A stretch of DNA of 64,000 nucleotides from Taibaiella lutea (GTDB lineage: Bacteria > Bacteroidota > Bacteroidia > Chitinophagales > Chitinophagaceae). Below, in pieces: positions 35,442-45,140 of the stretch. The position numbers and the translations under genes were made by a program. The notes beneath the pieces were generated by a model. The model did not search any database and was not told the DNA's origin. It was given only the letters and a program-made list of their open reading frames with translations. The stretch spans positions 1-64,000 of the forward strand of contig NZ_VWSH01000004.1 of the NCBI RefSeq assembly GCF_008629695.1, read 5' to 3'. Position 1 is the first letter of the stretch. Every line of letters starts with the position of its first letter.

Positions 35442-36893
35442 TTAACGCACACCATGCATCATCCTCACAATTACTTTATTCAATAAAATAAGCAGAAGGC
35501 CGCAAACAATTACGAAACCTGAAATATAAGTGAATACTTCGCCGGCACCCAGTTTTTCAACTGTTGCAGCAAGGAAGCCTCCAATAAAATTTGCTACAGA
35601 CGAAGCTAAGAGCCAAACTGCCATTAATACAGAAGCCAGTCTTGGTGGTGATAATTTTGTTACAACCGAAAGTCCAACAGGAGAAAGGCAAAGCTCACCA
35701 ATGGTATGAATAAAATAAGTCATTACCAACCACATCAAACCAGCTTTGTTTGCAATATCAGCGATATCACCATGCGCTTTACGTTCTGCAACTGCACCTA
35801 ACATAAACCAGAAACCTACACCAAGGATAACCATTCCAAGACCCATTTTTAACGGAGTAGAAAGTTTTTTTCCCCATTTAGAGCTCCAGAATGCTGCAAA
35901 GATTGGAGCCAATGCAACAATAAAGATTGGATTAATAGACTGGAAGAAGGAAGTAGGGATTTCGTAACCAAAGAAATGACGGTCGATGAATTTATCAGTA
36001 TACAATGAGATAGAAGAACCTGCCTGCTCAAAACCGGCCCAGAAGAATACGGCAAAACAGAAGAAAATAAATATTACGCTGATTCTTTGTTTTTCTGCTT
36101 TAGGATCAACAACCTCTTTATTTGCTTCTGGCAAAATGGTCCCTTCAACTAACGATGGGTTTGTTTCATCTAAAGCTGCAGTATCTTTAATGGTTTCTAA
36201 AGATGGATGTCCCGGCCTTAAACCTAAACTGCCCAAATGTTTTTTTGCGAGTGAATTGAATAAAATCTGTCCGATTAACATACCAATGCCTGCTGCAAGG
36301 AAACCATATTTGTAACCATAGCTTACAATGTTGCCCGCTGCATCTTTTGTAGAAAAGATATTATCAGTAAGTAAACCAATGATTAACGGAGCAATTAATG
36401 CACCCAGGTTAATACCCATGTAGAAAATAGAAAATGCTGAATCTCTTCTGCTATCTCCCTGAGGATATAAGCCGCCCACAAGTGTGGAAATATTTGGTTT
36501 AAAAAATCCGTTACCAATAATCAGAAGGAATAAACCTAAATACATTCCGGTATGTGTGTTGATGGCAAATAATGTGAATTGCCCCAACATCATTACAATA
36601 CCACCGATTGTAATCGCATTTCGCTGACCTATAAATTTATCAGCTAACCAACCACCGATTAATGGTGTGAAATAAACAAGACCTGTAAAATAACCATACA
36701 GCAAACTGGCCTGAGAAGTGTCAATAGCAAGACCACCTTCGATATATGCTTTTGTTAAATACAAAATCAGGATAGCCCGCATTCCGTAATAACTGAATCG
36801 CTCCCACATTTCAGTGAAGAACAACAGGTATAGCCCGGAAGGGTGTCCTTTTTTCTGGCCGTTTAAATCATTTGCTGTAATTGTTTGCGACAT
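35442..36893 (-). CDS. POT-family peptide:proton symporter (second of three)
   Basis: The 483-residue paralogue has EMWERFSYYGMRAILILYL and GFFKPNISTLVGGLYPQGD, both POT signatures. Its central cytoplasmic loop (TIKDTAALDETNPSLVEG) is shorter than in the third copy. Dipeptide/tripeptide uptake coupled to protons is expected. It lies 108 bp after the first paralogue. Confidence 0.93.
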   Translation of the reverse strand: MSQTITANDLNGQKKGHPSGLYLLFFTEMWERFSYYGMRAILILYLTKAYIEGGLAIDTSQASLLYGYFTGLVYFTPLIGGWLADKFIGQRNAITIGGIVMMLGQFTLFAINTHTGMYLGLFLLIIGNGFFKPNISTLVGGLYPQGDSRRDSAFSIFYMGINLGALIAPLIIGLLTDNIFSTKDAAGNIVSYGYKYGFLAAGIGMLIGQILFNSLAKKHLGSLGLRPGHPSLETIKDTAALDETNPSLVEGTILPEANKEVVDPKAEKQRISVIFIFFCFAVFFWAGFEQAGSSISLYTDKFIDRHFFGYEIPTSFFQSINPIFIVALAPIFAAFWSSKWGKKLSTPLKMGLGMVILGVGFWFMLGAVAERKAHGDIADIANKAGLMWLVMTYFIHTIGELCLSPVGLSVVTKLSPPRLASVLMAVWLLASSVANFIGGFLAATVEKLGAGEVFTYISGFVIVCGLLLILLNKVIVRMMHGVR

Positions 36894-37001
36894 GCTACGT
36901 ATTTGTATTTTTTCTAAAATAAATAAAAATTCGTTGCCAAGATAGGCAATTATTTAATAGACGCGCTTGCTGTGGAAAAAATTACCCCCAATTTTCACCC
37001 G

Positions 37002-38615
37002 CTACTTTAATCCCTTCTCCAGCATGACCTTGTTCAACCATTTAATGAGCATCAACAACAGCAAAGTGGCGCCTACACAAAGACCGAAGTTCATCAGGAA
37101 AAAATGCGCTTTGTTGTCGAACCCTTCCCATAATCCCGAAAGCATTCCCGAAAGCTTATTGCCAACAGAAGTGCTGAGGAACCAGCCACCCATCAATAAA
37201 GAAGTAAGTCTTGGCGGGCTTAATTTTGATACCAGCGATAAACCCATTGGCGAAAGACAGAGTTCGCCAAAACTGATGACACAATAACTCATTATCAGCC
37301 ACCAGCTGCTTGCTTTTTCATCTCCTATCTGAGTTGCGGAAACTGCTGCTACCATCACCAATGCTGACAGACCGGTTACAAATAATCCTATTGCAATCTT
37401 TGCCGGAGTGCTCGGTTCCTTTTTCCTGCGGCGCAGCATACCCCAGATACCCACTACAACAGGTGTTAAAACAACCACCCAAAAAGGATTGATACTTTGA
37501 TATAATTCTGTGGAATATAATAACAACGATTTTCCGGGTTCAGGCCTTTGTGCTGCAGGAAGGTTAGAATAATAGGTGCCTGCAATCTGGTCAGGATTAT
37601 AGGTTGCATGTTGTGCCATTCCTATTTTATCTGCGGCATTGCCTAAAGCGGCAGGCATTTCCCTGTTGGTGTAATCTTTAGCCCAGATAGTCAAGGCATC
37701 ACCATTCTGATGAAATACAGCCCAGAATATAATTACGCAAAAGAATACAGCCAGCAAAGCACCAATACCATTCTTATCTTCGGGAGCAGCACGTGACCAT
37801 AGGGAAGTATAGAAAATAATGACCGGAATACAACCAAACAAAAAAGCATCATTGCTTGGTGTACCGAAAATAGTATGGCCTAAAAAATGGGTCGGCAATA
37901 AAAATCCCAGAACACCGAAAACTACCATGGGTAAAAGCACAAGCCCGAATATCTTAGCCAAAGACATATCTTCTTTTTGTGCAGGCTTCTTTATATCAGC
38001 AGCCACAAGATGCTTGCTTCCGCTTATAAATGTCAGGACACCGATAATCATTCCTACACCTGCTGCTCCGAAAGCCCAGCCCCAGCCTAAATTATTGCGC
38101 ATATAGGCTGCTACGAAATTGCAGACAAAAGCTCCGATATTGATGCCCATATAAAAGATATTGTAACCGGAATCTTTATTGGCCCTGAAACGGTCATCAT
38201 TATATAAGTTGCCAACTAAAGTGGAGATGTTAGGCTTGAAAAATCCATTGCCTAAAATGATCAGCAATAAAGAAATATAAAAGAACTGTGTACCCGGCAT
38301 GGAAAGCCCGATATATCCGCAAGCCATCAGAAGGCCGCCGATAATAATTGATTTTCTGTAACCTAAAACCCTGTCGGCCAGCAAACCTCCGATGAAAGGC
38401 GTGAGATAAACAAGACCGAGGTAAGTACCGTATATGTCAGATTTCTTTTCAGGTGAAAATCCCATGCCGCCATTCTGAACCGTATCAATCATATACAAGG
38501 AAAAGATACCCAGCATAAGGTAATAGCCAAAACGTTCCCAAAGCTCTGTGAAGAATAAAATGTATAAACCACGGGGATGTTTATTCTTTGTTTCTGCTTG
38601 TAAATGATTCGGCAT
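37002..38615 (-). CDS. POT-family peptide:proton symporter (first of three)
   Basis: The 537-residue paralogue keeps the helix-1 motif as ELWERFGYYLMLGIFSLYM and has GFFKPNISTLVGNLYNDD. The replacement of Gly by Leu after YY and a long insertion between later helices (NREMPAALGNAADKIGMAQH) set it apart from the other two, so a different peptide preference is plausible. It is the most upstream of the three and is divergent from pth. Confidence 0.93.
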   Translation of the reverse strand: MPNHLQAETKNKHPRGLYILFFTELWERFGYYLMLGIFSLYMIDTVQNGGMGFSPEKKSDIYGTYLGLVYLTPFIGGLLADRVLGYRKSIIIGGLLMACGYIGLSMPGTQFFYISLLLIILGNGFFKPNISTLVGNLYNDDRFRANKDSGYNIFYMGINIGAFVCNFVAAYMRNNLGWGWAFGAAGVGMIIGVLTFISGSKHLVAADIKKPAQKEDMSLAKIFGLVLLPMVVFGVLGFLLPTHFLGHTIFGTPSNDAFLFGCIPVIIFYTSLWSRAAPEDKNGIGALLAVFFCVIIFWAVFHQNGDALTIWAKDYTNREMPAALGNAADKIGMAQHATYNPDQIAGTYYSNLPAAQRPEPGKSLLLYSTELYQSINPFWVVVLTPVVVGIWGMLRRRKKEPSTPAKIAIGLFVTGLSALVMVAAVSATQIGDEKASSWWLIMSYCVISFGELCLSPMGLSLVSKLSPPRLTSLLMGGWFLSTSVGNKLSGMLSGLWEGFDNKAHFFLMNFGLCVGATLLLLMLIKWLNKVMLEKGLK

Positions 38616-38772
38616 TTGCTATATTTTTCGTTTTCTGAAATTATTTGACGTAAACAAATATATGAATGTATTGCATTGTTAATTACCTGTTACCGCAATT
38701 CACCCTGAAAATCCCCCATCGAATTACAGGCAGGAATTCTTTATAAAATGCAATATTTCAATCTTCAAACTA

Positions 38773-38780
38773 TATTTTTG
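38773..38780 (+). promoter_or_regulatory. Possible -7 box directly before pth
   Basis: TATTTTTG fits TAnnTTTG and ends only four bases before the pth start codon, which would give a very short or leaderless mRNA. No clear TTG box is seen at the right distance upstream, so this is tentative. Confidence 0.35.
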
Positions 38781-38784
38781 CCAC

Positions 38785-39345
38785 ATGAAATTTTTAATAG
38801 TCGGTTTAGGAAATATAGGTGCAGAGTACGATGCAACACGTCATAACATAGGCTTTGATGTAGCCGATGCTTTTGTAATTAAACACGGTGGGAGTTTTAA
38901 AGTGGAACGTCTGGCAGCAGTGGCCGAAGTGAAATGGAAAGGAAAAATATTTGTGGTAATAAAGCCTACCACTTATATGAACCTTAGCGGCAAAGCTTTG
39001 AAATACTGGATGGATAAAGAAAAAATCGGCATTGAAAATACATTGGTGATTGTGGACGAAATGGCGTTGCCCATTGAAACATTACGCTTGCGTGGTGCAG
39101 GCTCACATGCCGGTCATAATGGTTTACGCAATATTCAGGAAGTGCTGGGAACCAATGCTTATCCGCGTTTACGTTTTGGCATAGGCAATGATTTTCCAAG
39201 AGGTAAGCAGGTTGAATTTGTGCTGGGCAGATGGACGCCGGACGAATTGCCATACGTGAAGGATAAGATTTTGAAATCGATTGATGTTATTGAAAGCTTT
39301 GCTACGATTGGAATTGAGCGGACAATGAATAATTTTAATAAGTAA
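38785..39345 (+). CDS. pth: Peptidyl-tRNA hydrolase
   Basis: Pth frees tRNA from prematurely released peptidyl-tRNA. The 186-residue protein has the N-terminal signature VGLGNIGAEYDATRHNIGF with the catalytic His in RHNIGF, KPTTYMNLSGKAL, the Asp region VDEMALPIETLRL, and GAGSHAGHNGLRNIQEVLGT. Length and motifs are standard. It starts next to a promoter-like box and reads away from the POT cluster. Confidence 0.96.
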   Translation: MKFLIVGLGNIGAEYDATRHNIGFDVADAFVIKHGGSFKVERLAAVAEVKWKGKIFVVIKPTTYMNLSGKALKYWMDKEKIGIENTLVIVDEMALPIETLRLRGAGSHAGHNGLRNIQEVLGTNAYPRLRFGIGNDFPRGKQVEFVLGRWTPDELPYVKDKILKSIDVIESFATIGIERTMNNFNK

Positions 39346-39420
39346 GAATGGAAGACCTTTTAAAAGTAGAATCTACTTAACAGGTCTTGTAAATTAACTA
39401 TAAACTTAAGAGCTATACAA

Positions 39421-39933
39421 TTGAAATTATTACCAAAACAAATATCGTCTGAAGAATATGTTTATTATTCTTCGCAATCTGTAGAGGAATTGAAATATGG
39501 TATGGAGCAATTATCAGAGGAAAGAAGAGGGTGGAAAGTTAATCCTAATCTTTGCGTTGAATTTGTTGATGCTTCTAATTTCAGAGTAAGAGTAAACCGC
39601 TCTCCTTATTTTTACAGGGGTTTTGACACAGATAAATATGAAAGTTCAACTGTTACTATTGAAGGATGTTTATCACAAAGTGAATTTAATCATACACAAG
39701 TTAATTTTACCCTCAGGCCAAGTTTATTTTTTTCGTTTTCTTTTTTTTTCAATCCTTTATTTGGTATTGCTTTGATAATTTCAAGCTTTATTAACTTCTC
39801 TTATGAACTGAGAATATTTGGTTTCTGTGCATTAATATTAGGACCAATATCCGTGTGTGTGTTTGCCTTCATTGCTAAAAATAGATTAAAGAATGCCTTT
39901 GTTGATGCATTTACCTTAAAGCCTTTTAAATAA
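39421..39933 (+). CDS. Hypothetical membrane protein
   Basis: The 170-residue frame uses a TTG start (encoded MKLLPKQISSEEY). The first in-frame ATG would delete 26 residues of plausible coding sequence. Residues 1-100 are soluble and contain VEFVDASNFRVRVNRSPYFY; two hydrophobic helices follow (FSFFFNPLFGIALIISSF and IFGFCALILGPISVCVFAF). No domain is recognised. It lies 20 bp before the M1 peptidase gene and may be co-transcribed with it. Confidence 0.6.
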   Translation: MKLLPKQISSEEYVYYSSQSVEELKYGMEQLSEERRGWKVNPNLCVEFVDASNFRVRVNRSPYFYRGFDTDKYESSTVTIEGCLSQSEFNHTQVNFTLRPSLFFSFSFFFNPLFGIALIISSFINFSYELRIFGFCALILGPISVCVFAFIAKNRLKNAFVDAFTLKPFK

Positions 39934-39952
39934 TTACCAAATTGCAAATGCC

Positions 39953-41581
39953 ATGAAATTAATATTTCTCCTTCTTACAATATTCTTTCTTCAATCATCC
40001 TGTACATCAGCGCAAGAATTCAATTTAAAATGCAACAACAACGCAGCACGCTCCTGGTGGGATGTTCAACATTATAGCATCAATCTGAATGTAGATACAG
40101 GATCAGGAAATTTGAATGGCACAGTTGATATTACTGCAAAAGTAAACGGCAAGATCGGTGACTCCCTGCAAATAGATTTGCAGGAACCATTGCAGATCAA
40201 TGCTGTCGCTTTCACATCGGAAGATGGTGAAACTCATATTGTCAATCTTAAGAAGTATGGTAATGTTTATATCATCAAAGAAGACTTCAAAACGTATATC
40301 AAAGACAATATATTTACTTTAAGGATAGACTATAAAGGCATCCCTCAAATTGCCGCCAATCCGCCATGGGACGGAGGTTTGGTAATGAGCAGAGATACAA
40401 ATGGGAACAGATGGATGGCAATGGCCTGTCAGGGCGTTGGTGCGAGTATCTGGTTTCCCTGCAAAGACTTTCAGGGCGATGAAGCAGATAAAGGCATGAG
40501 CCTTTCAATGGTCGTTCCTTCCAATCTGCAAATGATTGGTAACGGAAGGCTGCAAGCCAATAATGAAAGAAGGGGCGACGGAAATCTTCGATGGACATGG
40601 CTTGTAAGCAACCCTATCAATAATTATGACATCAGTTTTTACATAGGCGACTACGTACATTGGTCTGATACCTTAAAAGGAGAAAAAGGTCCTTTGAGCC
40701 TGGATTACTATGTGTTGCGTCAGAATGAAGCTAAAGCCCAAAAGCAATTTGCAGTAGTGAAGCAGATGTTACAATGTTTTGAAGAAAAAATAGGGCCTTA
40801 CCCGTTTTATGAAGACGGGTACAAATTGGTGGATGCGCCTTATTTAGGTATGGAACATCAAAGCGCTGTTGCTTATGGTAATGGATACAAGATGGGATAC
40901 AAAGGCAAGGACAGAAGCAAAAGCGGGGTAGGGTTGCTGTTCGATTTTATTATTGTACATGAATCAGGTCATGAATGGTTTGGTAATAATATCACCTCTT
41001 TTGATAAAGCAGATACATGGATCCACGAAGGATTCACTACTTATACCGAAACCATTTTTGCAGAATGCTTATTGGGTAAAGAAAAAGCTTTCCTCTATCA
41101 GCAAGGTAAAGTCAATGTAGTTAAGAATGATGCGCCGGTACAAGGCCGGTTTAATGAATGCGATGAAGGCAGCAGTGACCATTATGACAAAGCTGCCTTT
41201 ATGATTCACATGATAAGGATGATTATGAAAGATGATGCTAAGTTCTTTGGAATGCTTAGAAGCATGAACGATACTTTCTACCATAAAATTATTACCGGAA
41301 AAGAAATGGAAGATTTCATCAACAGCTACTCCGGTATTGATTTCACTAAAGTCTTTCAGCAATATTTAAGAACAACGAGCCTTCCTAAGTTGGTCATTGA
41401 ATATAAAAAGCAGACAGTATCTTATAAATGGGCAAATTGCGTGGATGGATTTAATATGCCTGTACTGGTTCATACCAAAGGAAAAGACTTATGGCTGAAA
41501 CCTGCAACAGATTGGCAACAGATGAAGTATAACGGCGGTAAGTTTAGCATTGATAAGAATTTCCTGATTGAAAAACGTTAA
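39953..41581 (+). CDS. M1-family (gluzincin) metallopeptidase, secreted
   Basis: The 542-residue protein has a signal peptide ending at a Cys-containing stretch (FLQSSCTSAQ), possibly a lipoprotein. The M1 beta-domain comes first (WWDVQHYSINLNVDTGSG), then the substrate motif YLGMEHQSAVAYG in place of the classic GxMEN, then the zinc site HESGHEWFGN (His336, Glu337, His340) with the third ligand Glu359 in WIHEGF. M1 enzymes are mostly aminopeptidases. The variant G-M-E-H motif and lack of the C-terminal ERAP-like domain match the short Bacteroidota form. Confidence 0.9.
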   Translation: MKLIFLLLTIFFLQSSCTSAQEFNLKCNNNAARSWWDVQHYSINLNVDTGSGNLNGTVDITAKVNGKIGDSLQIDLQEPLQINAVAFTSEDGETHIVNLKKYGNVYIIKEDFKTYIKDNIFTLRIDYKGIPQIAANPPWDGGLVMSRDTNGNRWMAMACQGVGASIWFPCKDFQGDEADKGMSLSMVVPSNLQMIGNGRLQANNERRGDGNLRWTWLVSNPINNYDISFYIGDYVHWSDTLKGEKGPLSLDYYVLRQNEAKAQKQFAVVKQMLQCFEEKIGPYPFYEDGYKLVDAPYLGMEHQSAVAYGNGYKMGYKGKDRSKSGVGLLFDFIIVHESGHEWFGNNITSFDKADTWIHEGFTTYTETIFAECLLGKEKAFLYQQGKVNVVKNDAPVQGRFNECDEGSSDHYDKAAFMIHMIRMIMKDDAKFFGMLRSMNDTFYHKIITGKEMEDFINSYSGIDFTKVFQQYLRTTSLPKLVIEYKKQTVSYKWANCVDGFNMPVLVHTKGKDLWLKPATDWQQMKYNGGKFSIDKNFLIEKR

Positions 41582-41662
41582 GTGGTATTTTGATGATTCT
41601 AAAGCATTAAATTTACAATTGATTATTTGTGTAGAAATCGTATTGTAATCATAATCCCATTT

Positions 41663-43543
41663 ATGAAAAAACGCTATAACCGACTTCATTTATTATTTGA
41701 TTTCTCGATAAAAACATTACTGACACTAATGTTTTTGTTGTCAACAGTTACTACTGTTCCCGCACAATCAAAAGATTCTTCCGCCGGGAAACGCGATACT
41801 GCCAATCAGGGGTTACTTGCAGGATATAATTCAAAATTAGAAGAACTGGAACAGCAAAGACTGACGGATTCTGTTAAAAGAGCTCAGTTAGAAACCCAGA
41901 TTAACTCCTTAAAAACAACTGACAATCTTAAAAAGCAGGAGTTACAAGCCAGGCTGGATGAGCTTAACAGTAAAGAAGCCAACCGGCTTTTACAGAAAAA
42001 ACAGCAAATTGATTCATTAAGAAAAACAGCAAAAGGGGAACCTGTTATTGCTTTCTTCAACGATACATTATTCAGTATTTACAGCGGCATAGGAAGCTTT
42101 TCAGCGAAAGAAAGAGCAGATGCCACGTCGGAACGTATCCGTAATCTTGCCAATGATTATACTTTCTCTACCGATTCCTTAAATATTCAGGAGATAGAAA
42201 ATACACTTGGGATTTGTTACAGGGATAGAACTATTTCAAGTATTTCTGAAAATGATGCTTTATGGGATAATACTTCTAAAGACAGCCTTGCTCAGATGCG
42301 TTTGAATATTATCAGAAAAGCTATCAGAGACTATCGCGATAAAACAAGTTTTCAAACGCTTGCAAAAGAGATAGGTTTGGCTTTGCTCTGCATTCTTGTT
42401 ATGGCTTTGCTTATTTATGTTATCGTGAAATTTTTCAGATGGCTGGCAGCTCAGATTCGTAGTCAGGAAGGTAAGAAACTCAAAGGCATCAGGATAAGGA
42501 ACTATACATTATTTGATTCCCAAAAGCAGTTGAGTTCCTTTTTAATGTTGAATAATTTTGTGAAATGGGTGGTTATTCTTACAGCTGTTTATATTGCTTT
42601 GCCCATCTTATTTGGCATATTTCCAAGTACAGAAGATTTAGCCGGAACCTTAATCGGATACATTCTGAATCCTTTAAAAGCCATAGTCCGTAAAGTCTGG
42701 AATTATCTGCCCAATCTGGTTACCATTATCGTAATCTATATCATATTCAGGTATGTTCTGAAAGTATTGCGTTTCTTAAAAGTAGAAATTGCAACCGGCA
42801 AACTCCGCATTCCCGGCTTTTTTCCTGACTGGGCCAATCCGACATTTCAGATAATAAGGATTCTGACTTATGCTTTTATGCTGATTGTTATTTTTCCTTA
42901 TTTACCGGGCAGCGATTCGCCTGTATTTAAGGGCGTATCGGTATTTCTTGGATTCCTTTTTACATTTGGTTCCGCAGGTTCACTTTCCAATGTAATTTCG
43001 GGTTTGGTATTGACTTACATGCGCCTGTTTAAAATAGGTGATCGTGTAAAGATCGGAGATGTTTTCGGCGATGTGATTGAAAAATCAATGTTGGTAACCA
43101 GAGTAAGAACTATCAAGAATGAAATTATATCCATCCCCAACTCAACTGTAATGAGCAGCCATACTATCAATTACAGCAGTGATGCGCCGTTGAAAGGGTT
43201 GATATTACATACAACAGTTACTATCGGGTACGATGTTCCGTGGAAAGATATGCATCAGGCATTGATTGATGCCGCTTTAAGAACGGAACACGTTTTACAC
43301 GAGCCATTGCCTTTCGTATTGCAGACAGGGTTGGAGGATTTTTATGTGTCTTATCAAATCAATGCTTATGTAAGAGAATCAAATAAGCAAGCCACTATTT
43401 ATTCCAATCTTTATCAGAACATTCAGGATGTTTGTAATGAAAGAGGTATTGAAATTATGTCGCCGCACTACCGCGCGGGCCGCGATGGCAATCAAACGAC
43501 CATACCTGAGCAATATTGGAAAAAGGAAAATGACGTGAAATGA
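41663..43543 (+). CDS. MscS-family mechanosensitive channel with N-terminal periplasmic region
   Basis: The 626-residue protein has a signal-like N-terminus (LLSTVTTVPAQ), a periplasmic coiled coil (LEELEQQRLTDSVKRAQLET, about 45-125), several membrane helices (about 240-420), and the MscS pore helix and beta domain (SAGSLSNVISGLVLTYMRLF, then GDRVKIGDVFGDVIEKSMLV). Such large MscS relatives release solutes on membrane tension. The start MKKRYNRL is preferred over an ATG-less extension upstream. Confidence 0.9.
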   Translation: MKKRYNRLHLLFDFSIKTLLTLMFLLSTVTTVPAQSKDSSAGKRDTANQGLLAGYNSKLEELEQQRLTDSVKRAQLETQINSLKTTDNLKKQELQARLDELNSKEANRLLQKKQQIDSLRKTAKGEPVIAFFNDTLFSIYSGIGSFSAKERADATSERIRNLANDYTFSTDSLNIQEIENTLGICYRDRTISSISENDALWDNTSKDSLAQMRLNIIRKAIRDYRDKTSFQTLAKEIGLALLCILVMALLIYVIVKFFRWLAAQIRSQEGKKLKGIRIRNYTLFDSQKQLSSFLMLNNFVKWVVILTAVYIALPILFGIFPSTEDLAGTLIGYILNPLKAIVRKVWNYLPNLVTIIVIYIIFRYVLKVLRFLKVEIATGKLRIPGFFPDWANPTFQIIRILTYAFMLIVIFPYLPGSDSPVFKGVSVFLGFLFTFGSAGSLSNVISGLVLTYMRLFKIGDRVKIGDVFGDVIEKSMLVTRVRTIKNEIISIPNSTVMSSHTINYSSDAPLKGLILHTTVTIGYDVPWKDMHQALIDAALRTEHVLHEPLPFVLQTGLEDFYVSYQINAYVRESNKQATIYSNLYQNIQDVCNERGIEIMSPHYRAGRDGNQTTIPEQYWKKENDVK

Positions 43544-43570
43544 TTTTCACTTAAAAAGATTAAGTAAATT

Positions 43571-43600
43571 AAAATGCCCTGTTGAAAAACAGGGCATTTT
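43571..43600. terminator. Bidirectional terminator
   Basis: The stem AAAATGCCCTGTT / AACAGGGCATTTT with a four-base loop lies between the convergent MscS and J-KTSC genes. Confidence 0.83.
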
Positions 43601-43606
43601 AATATT

Positions 43607-44053
43607 TCAGACTTCCATGGCTTTACTCACCTTGCGATAAATAAATTCATGATAGATATGCCTGCGGCAGAACCTGCCGGGGATGTCGGAATTGATAAGT
43701 TTGATATACAAAGGGCGTGGTACACCGAAATATTCATAGCTGCTGCCGTCTATGAAATTAAGCTGCAATACTGATTTCTCGTAATTAAAATCCCTGATAG
43801 GAGAGTTGGTTACGGTCTGGGTATATTCTGATTTTGATTGTTCAATGGTTTCGGGTGCAATACTAACCAGGAAATGATAAGCTTCAATCAATGTTTTGCT
43901 TTTTTCCTCTGCTTCCTGTTTCTGCACTTCATCATGCTGAAATTTATCAGGGTGCCATTCCTTCATCAAATTTCTATATACAGATTTAAGTTCCTTCAAA
44001 TCACTTTCTTTTGTGACGTTCAGCATCTTTCTGTATTCATTGATTCTTTTCAT
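43607..44053 (-). CDS. J-domain and KTSC-domain fusion protein
   Basis: The 148-residue protein has a DnaJ-type J domain (residues about 8-62) with the essential His34-Pro35-Asp36 in KEWHPDKFQ, and a C-terminal KTSC domain (about 82-145; LQLNFIDGSSYEYFGVP, then PGRFCRRHIYHEFIYRKV). J domains stimulate Hsp70 ATPase; KTSC is a small domain first seen fused to lysyl-tRNA synthetases, with unknown function, perhaps RNA binding. The start MKRINEYRKML drops an AT-rich extension. A stand-alone KTSC gene lies at 48225-48431. Confidence 0.82.
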   Translation of the reverse strand: MKRINEYRKMLNVTKESDLKELKSVYRNLMKEWHPDKFQHDEVQKQEAEEKSKTLIEAYHFLVSIAPETIEQSKSEYTQTVTNSPIRDFNYEKSVLQLNFIDGSSYEYFGVPRPLYIKLINSDIPGRFCRRHIYHEFIYRKVSKAMEV

Positions 44054-44263
44054 CTGCTTTATTATTTTTGGCTCCGTTTTTTTATTTTGGAGGCGCAAAG
44101 GTAAGGTTAATATTGTAAATAATATTAAGATAAGGATAACAATATGTAAATCCTCCGGAAATTTTGTGTTAAACGGCTATTAAACAGATACATACCGCAA
44201 AACACCACCTTGGATATTGTATTGGTCTGAGTCGTATTTAGAAACTTTAATATCCTGAAATTT

Positions 44264-44680
44264 CTATTTCAGGTCTTTATAGTTTTCTTTCAAAACCTCC
44301 CAGTATTCCTTGCCATAGCTTACAAGTACTTCTCCTCCGGCAGGAATGTCTTTTGTGGCATCGATGTAAACTTTTTTACCTACTTCCACATATTCAGAAT
44401 TATTCAGAAGACCTTTTATTTTTTTCATGCCTCTTGCATCATTGGCATACCTGCCCAAAGATTTTTTTCTTTTAGAAGCATCAATTACGTGTTCATCCGA
44501 CATAAAATAGATATAAGCATTCAGGCCATCCTGATGATCTGCGTCTTCCCAGTTGCTGACCCTGCCTGTGTATTGTATGATGCGCGTGCCTTTCGGAATA
44601 AAAACTTTAGTAAAGAGGCCTTGTCCGGCTCCGGGAATAGTGGATTCCCCGACATATAACTGAGATTCTAAAAAAGGCAT
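44264..44680 (-). CDS. SET-domain protein
   Basis: The 138-residue protein is a minimal SET domain: the opening VGESTIPGAGQGLFTKVFIP (SAM-binding GxG type), YIYFMSDEHVIDASKRK, GRYANDARG, and the closing ATKDIPAGGEVLVSYGKEYW with the catalytic Tyr. In canonical SET proteins the central motif is NHSCxPN; here it is NDARG, as in some bacterial and viral members. Protein-lysine methyltransfer is the likely activity, target unknown. It lies 40 bp downstream of the YwbE gene, same strand. Confidence 0.85.
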   Translation of the reverse strand: MPFLESQLYVGESTIPGAGQGLFTKVFIPKGTRIIQYTGRVSNWEDADHQDGLNAYIYFMSDEHVIDASKRKKSLGRYANDARGMKKIKGLLNNSEYVEVGKKVYIDATKDIPAGGEVLVSYGKEYWEVLKENYKDLK

Positions 44681-44720
44681 GAAGATTTTTGTATGTTTAG
44701 ATTATTGGTTGCAAATTTTG

Positions 44721-44933
44721 TTATTCTTCTTCTTCAGCTGAAAGGCTTGCCACACGGCCTATCTGGCCATCCTGCAGACGCACTTTGATTCCCCTTGAAT
44801 GAAATGCAGATGAAGTTAAAATATCCTGAACAATGCCAAAAGTAAGCTTGCCGCTTCTCTGGTCTTTCTTTAAAATAATGCCTGCTTCCATTCCCGGAAT
44901 AATATCCTTTCTGTATTGACCTTCTGAATTCAT
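44721..44933 (-). CDS. YwbE family protein (DUF2196)
   Basis: The 70-residue protein matches YwbE almost end to end: GQYRKDIIPGMEAGIILKKD, QRSGKLTFGIVQDILT, and GIKVRLQDGQIGRVASL. The fold is a small beta-barrel and its function is unknown. The chosen ATG (MNSEGQYRK) fits the family; the open extension upstream is AT-rich. It probably shares a transcript with the SET gene. Confidence 0.9.
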   Translation of the reverse strand: MNSEGQYRKDIIPGMEAGIILKKDQRSGKLTFGIVQDILTSSAFHSRGIKVRLQDGQIGRVASLSAEEEE

Positions 44934-45140
44934 TAAAAAACAATAAGGCACAAAGATAACTCCCTTCATCAATCTTCCAAATGCCTGTATGTATTAGATA
45001 ATCCGGTTTGCAGTTTTATTCCATTACATCCGGAAAATTGTTTCGCTTAATAGAAGGACTTCGTTAGAAACTTCTCTTTTTAACATTATTCCTAAAACAA
45101 TTGAACGGTATAAAATGTCTTTACTGCAAAATAACAAGCT

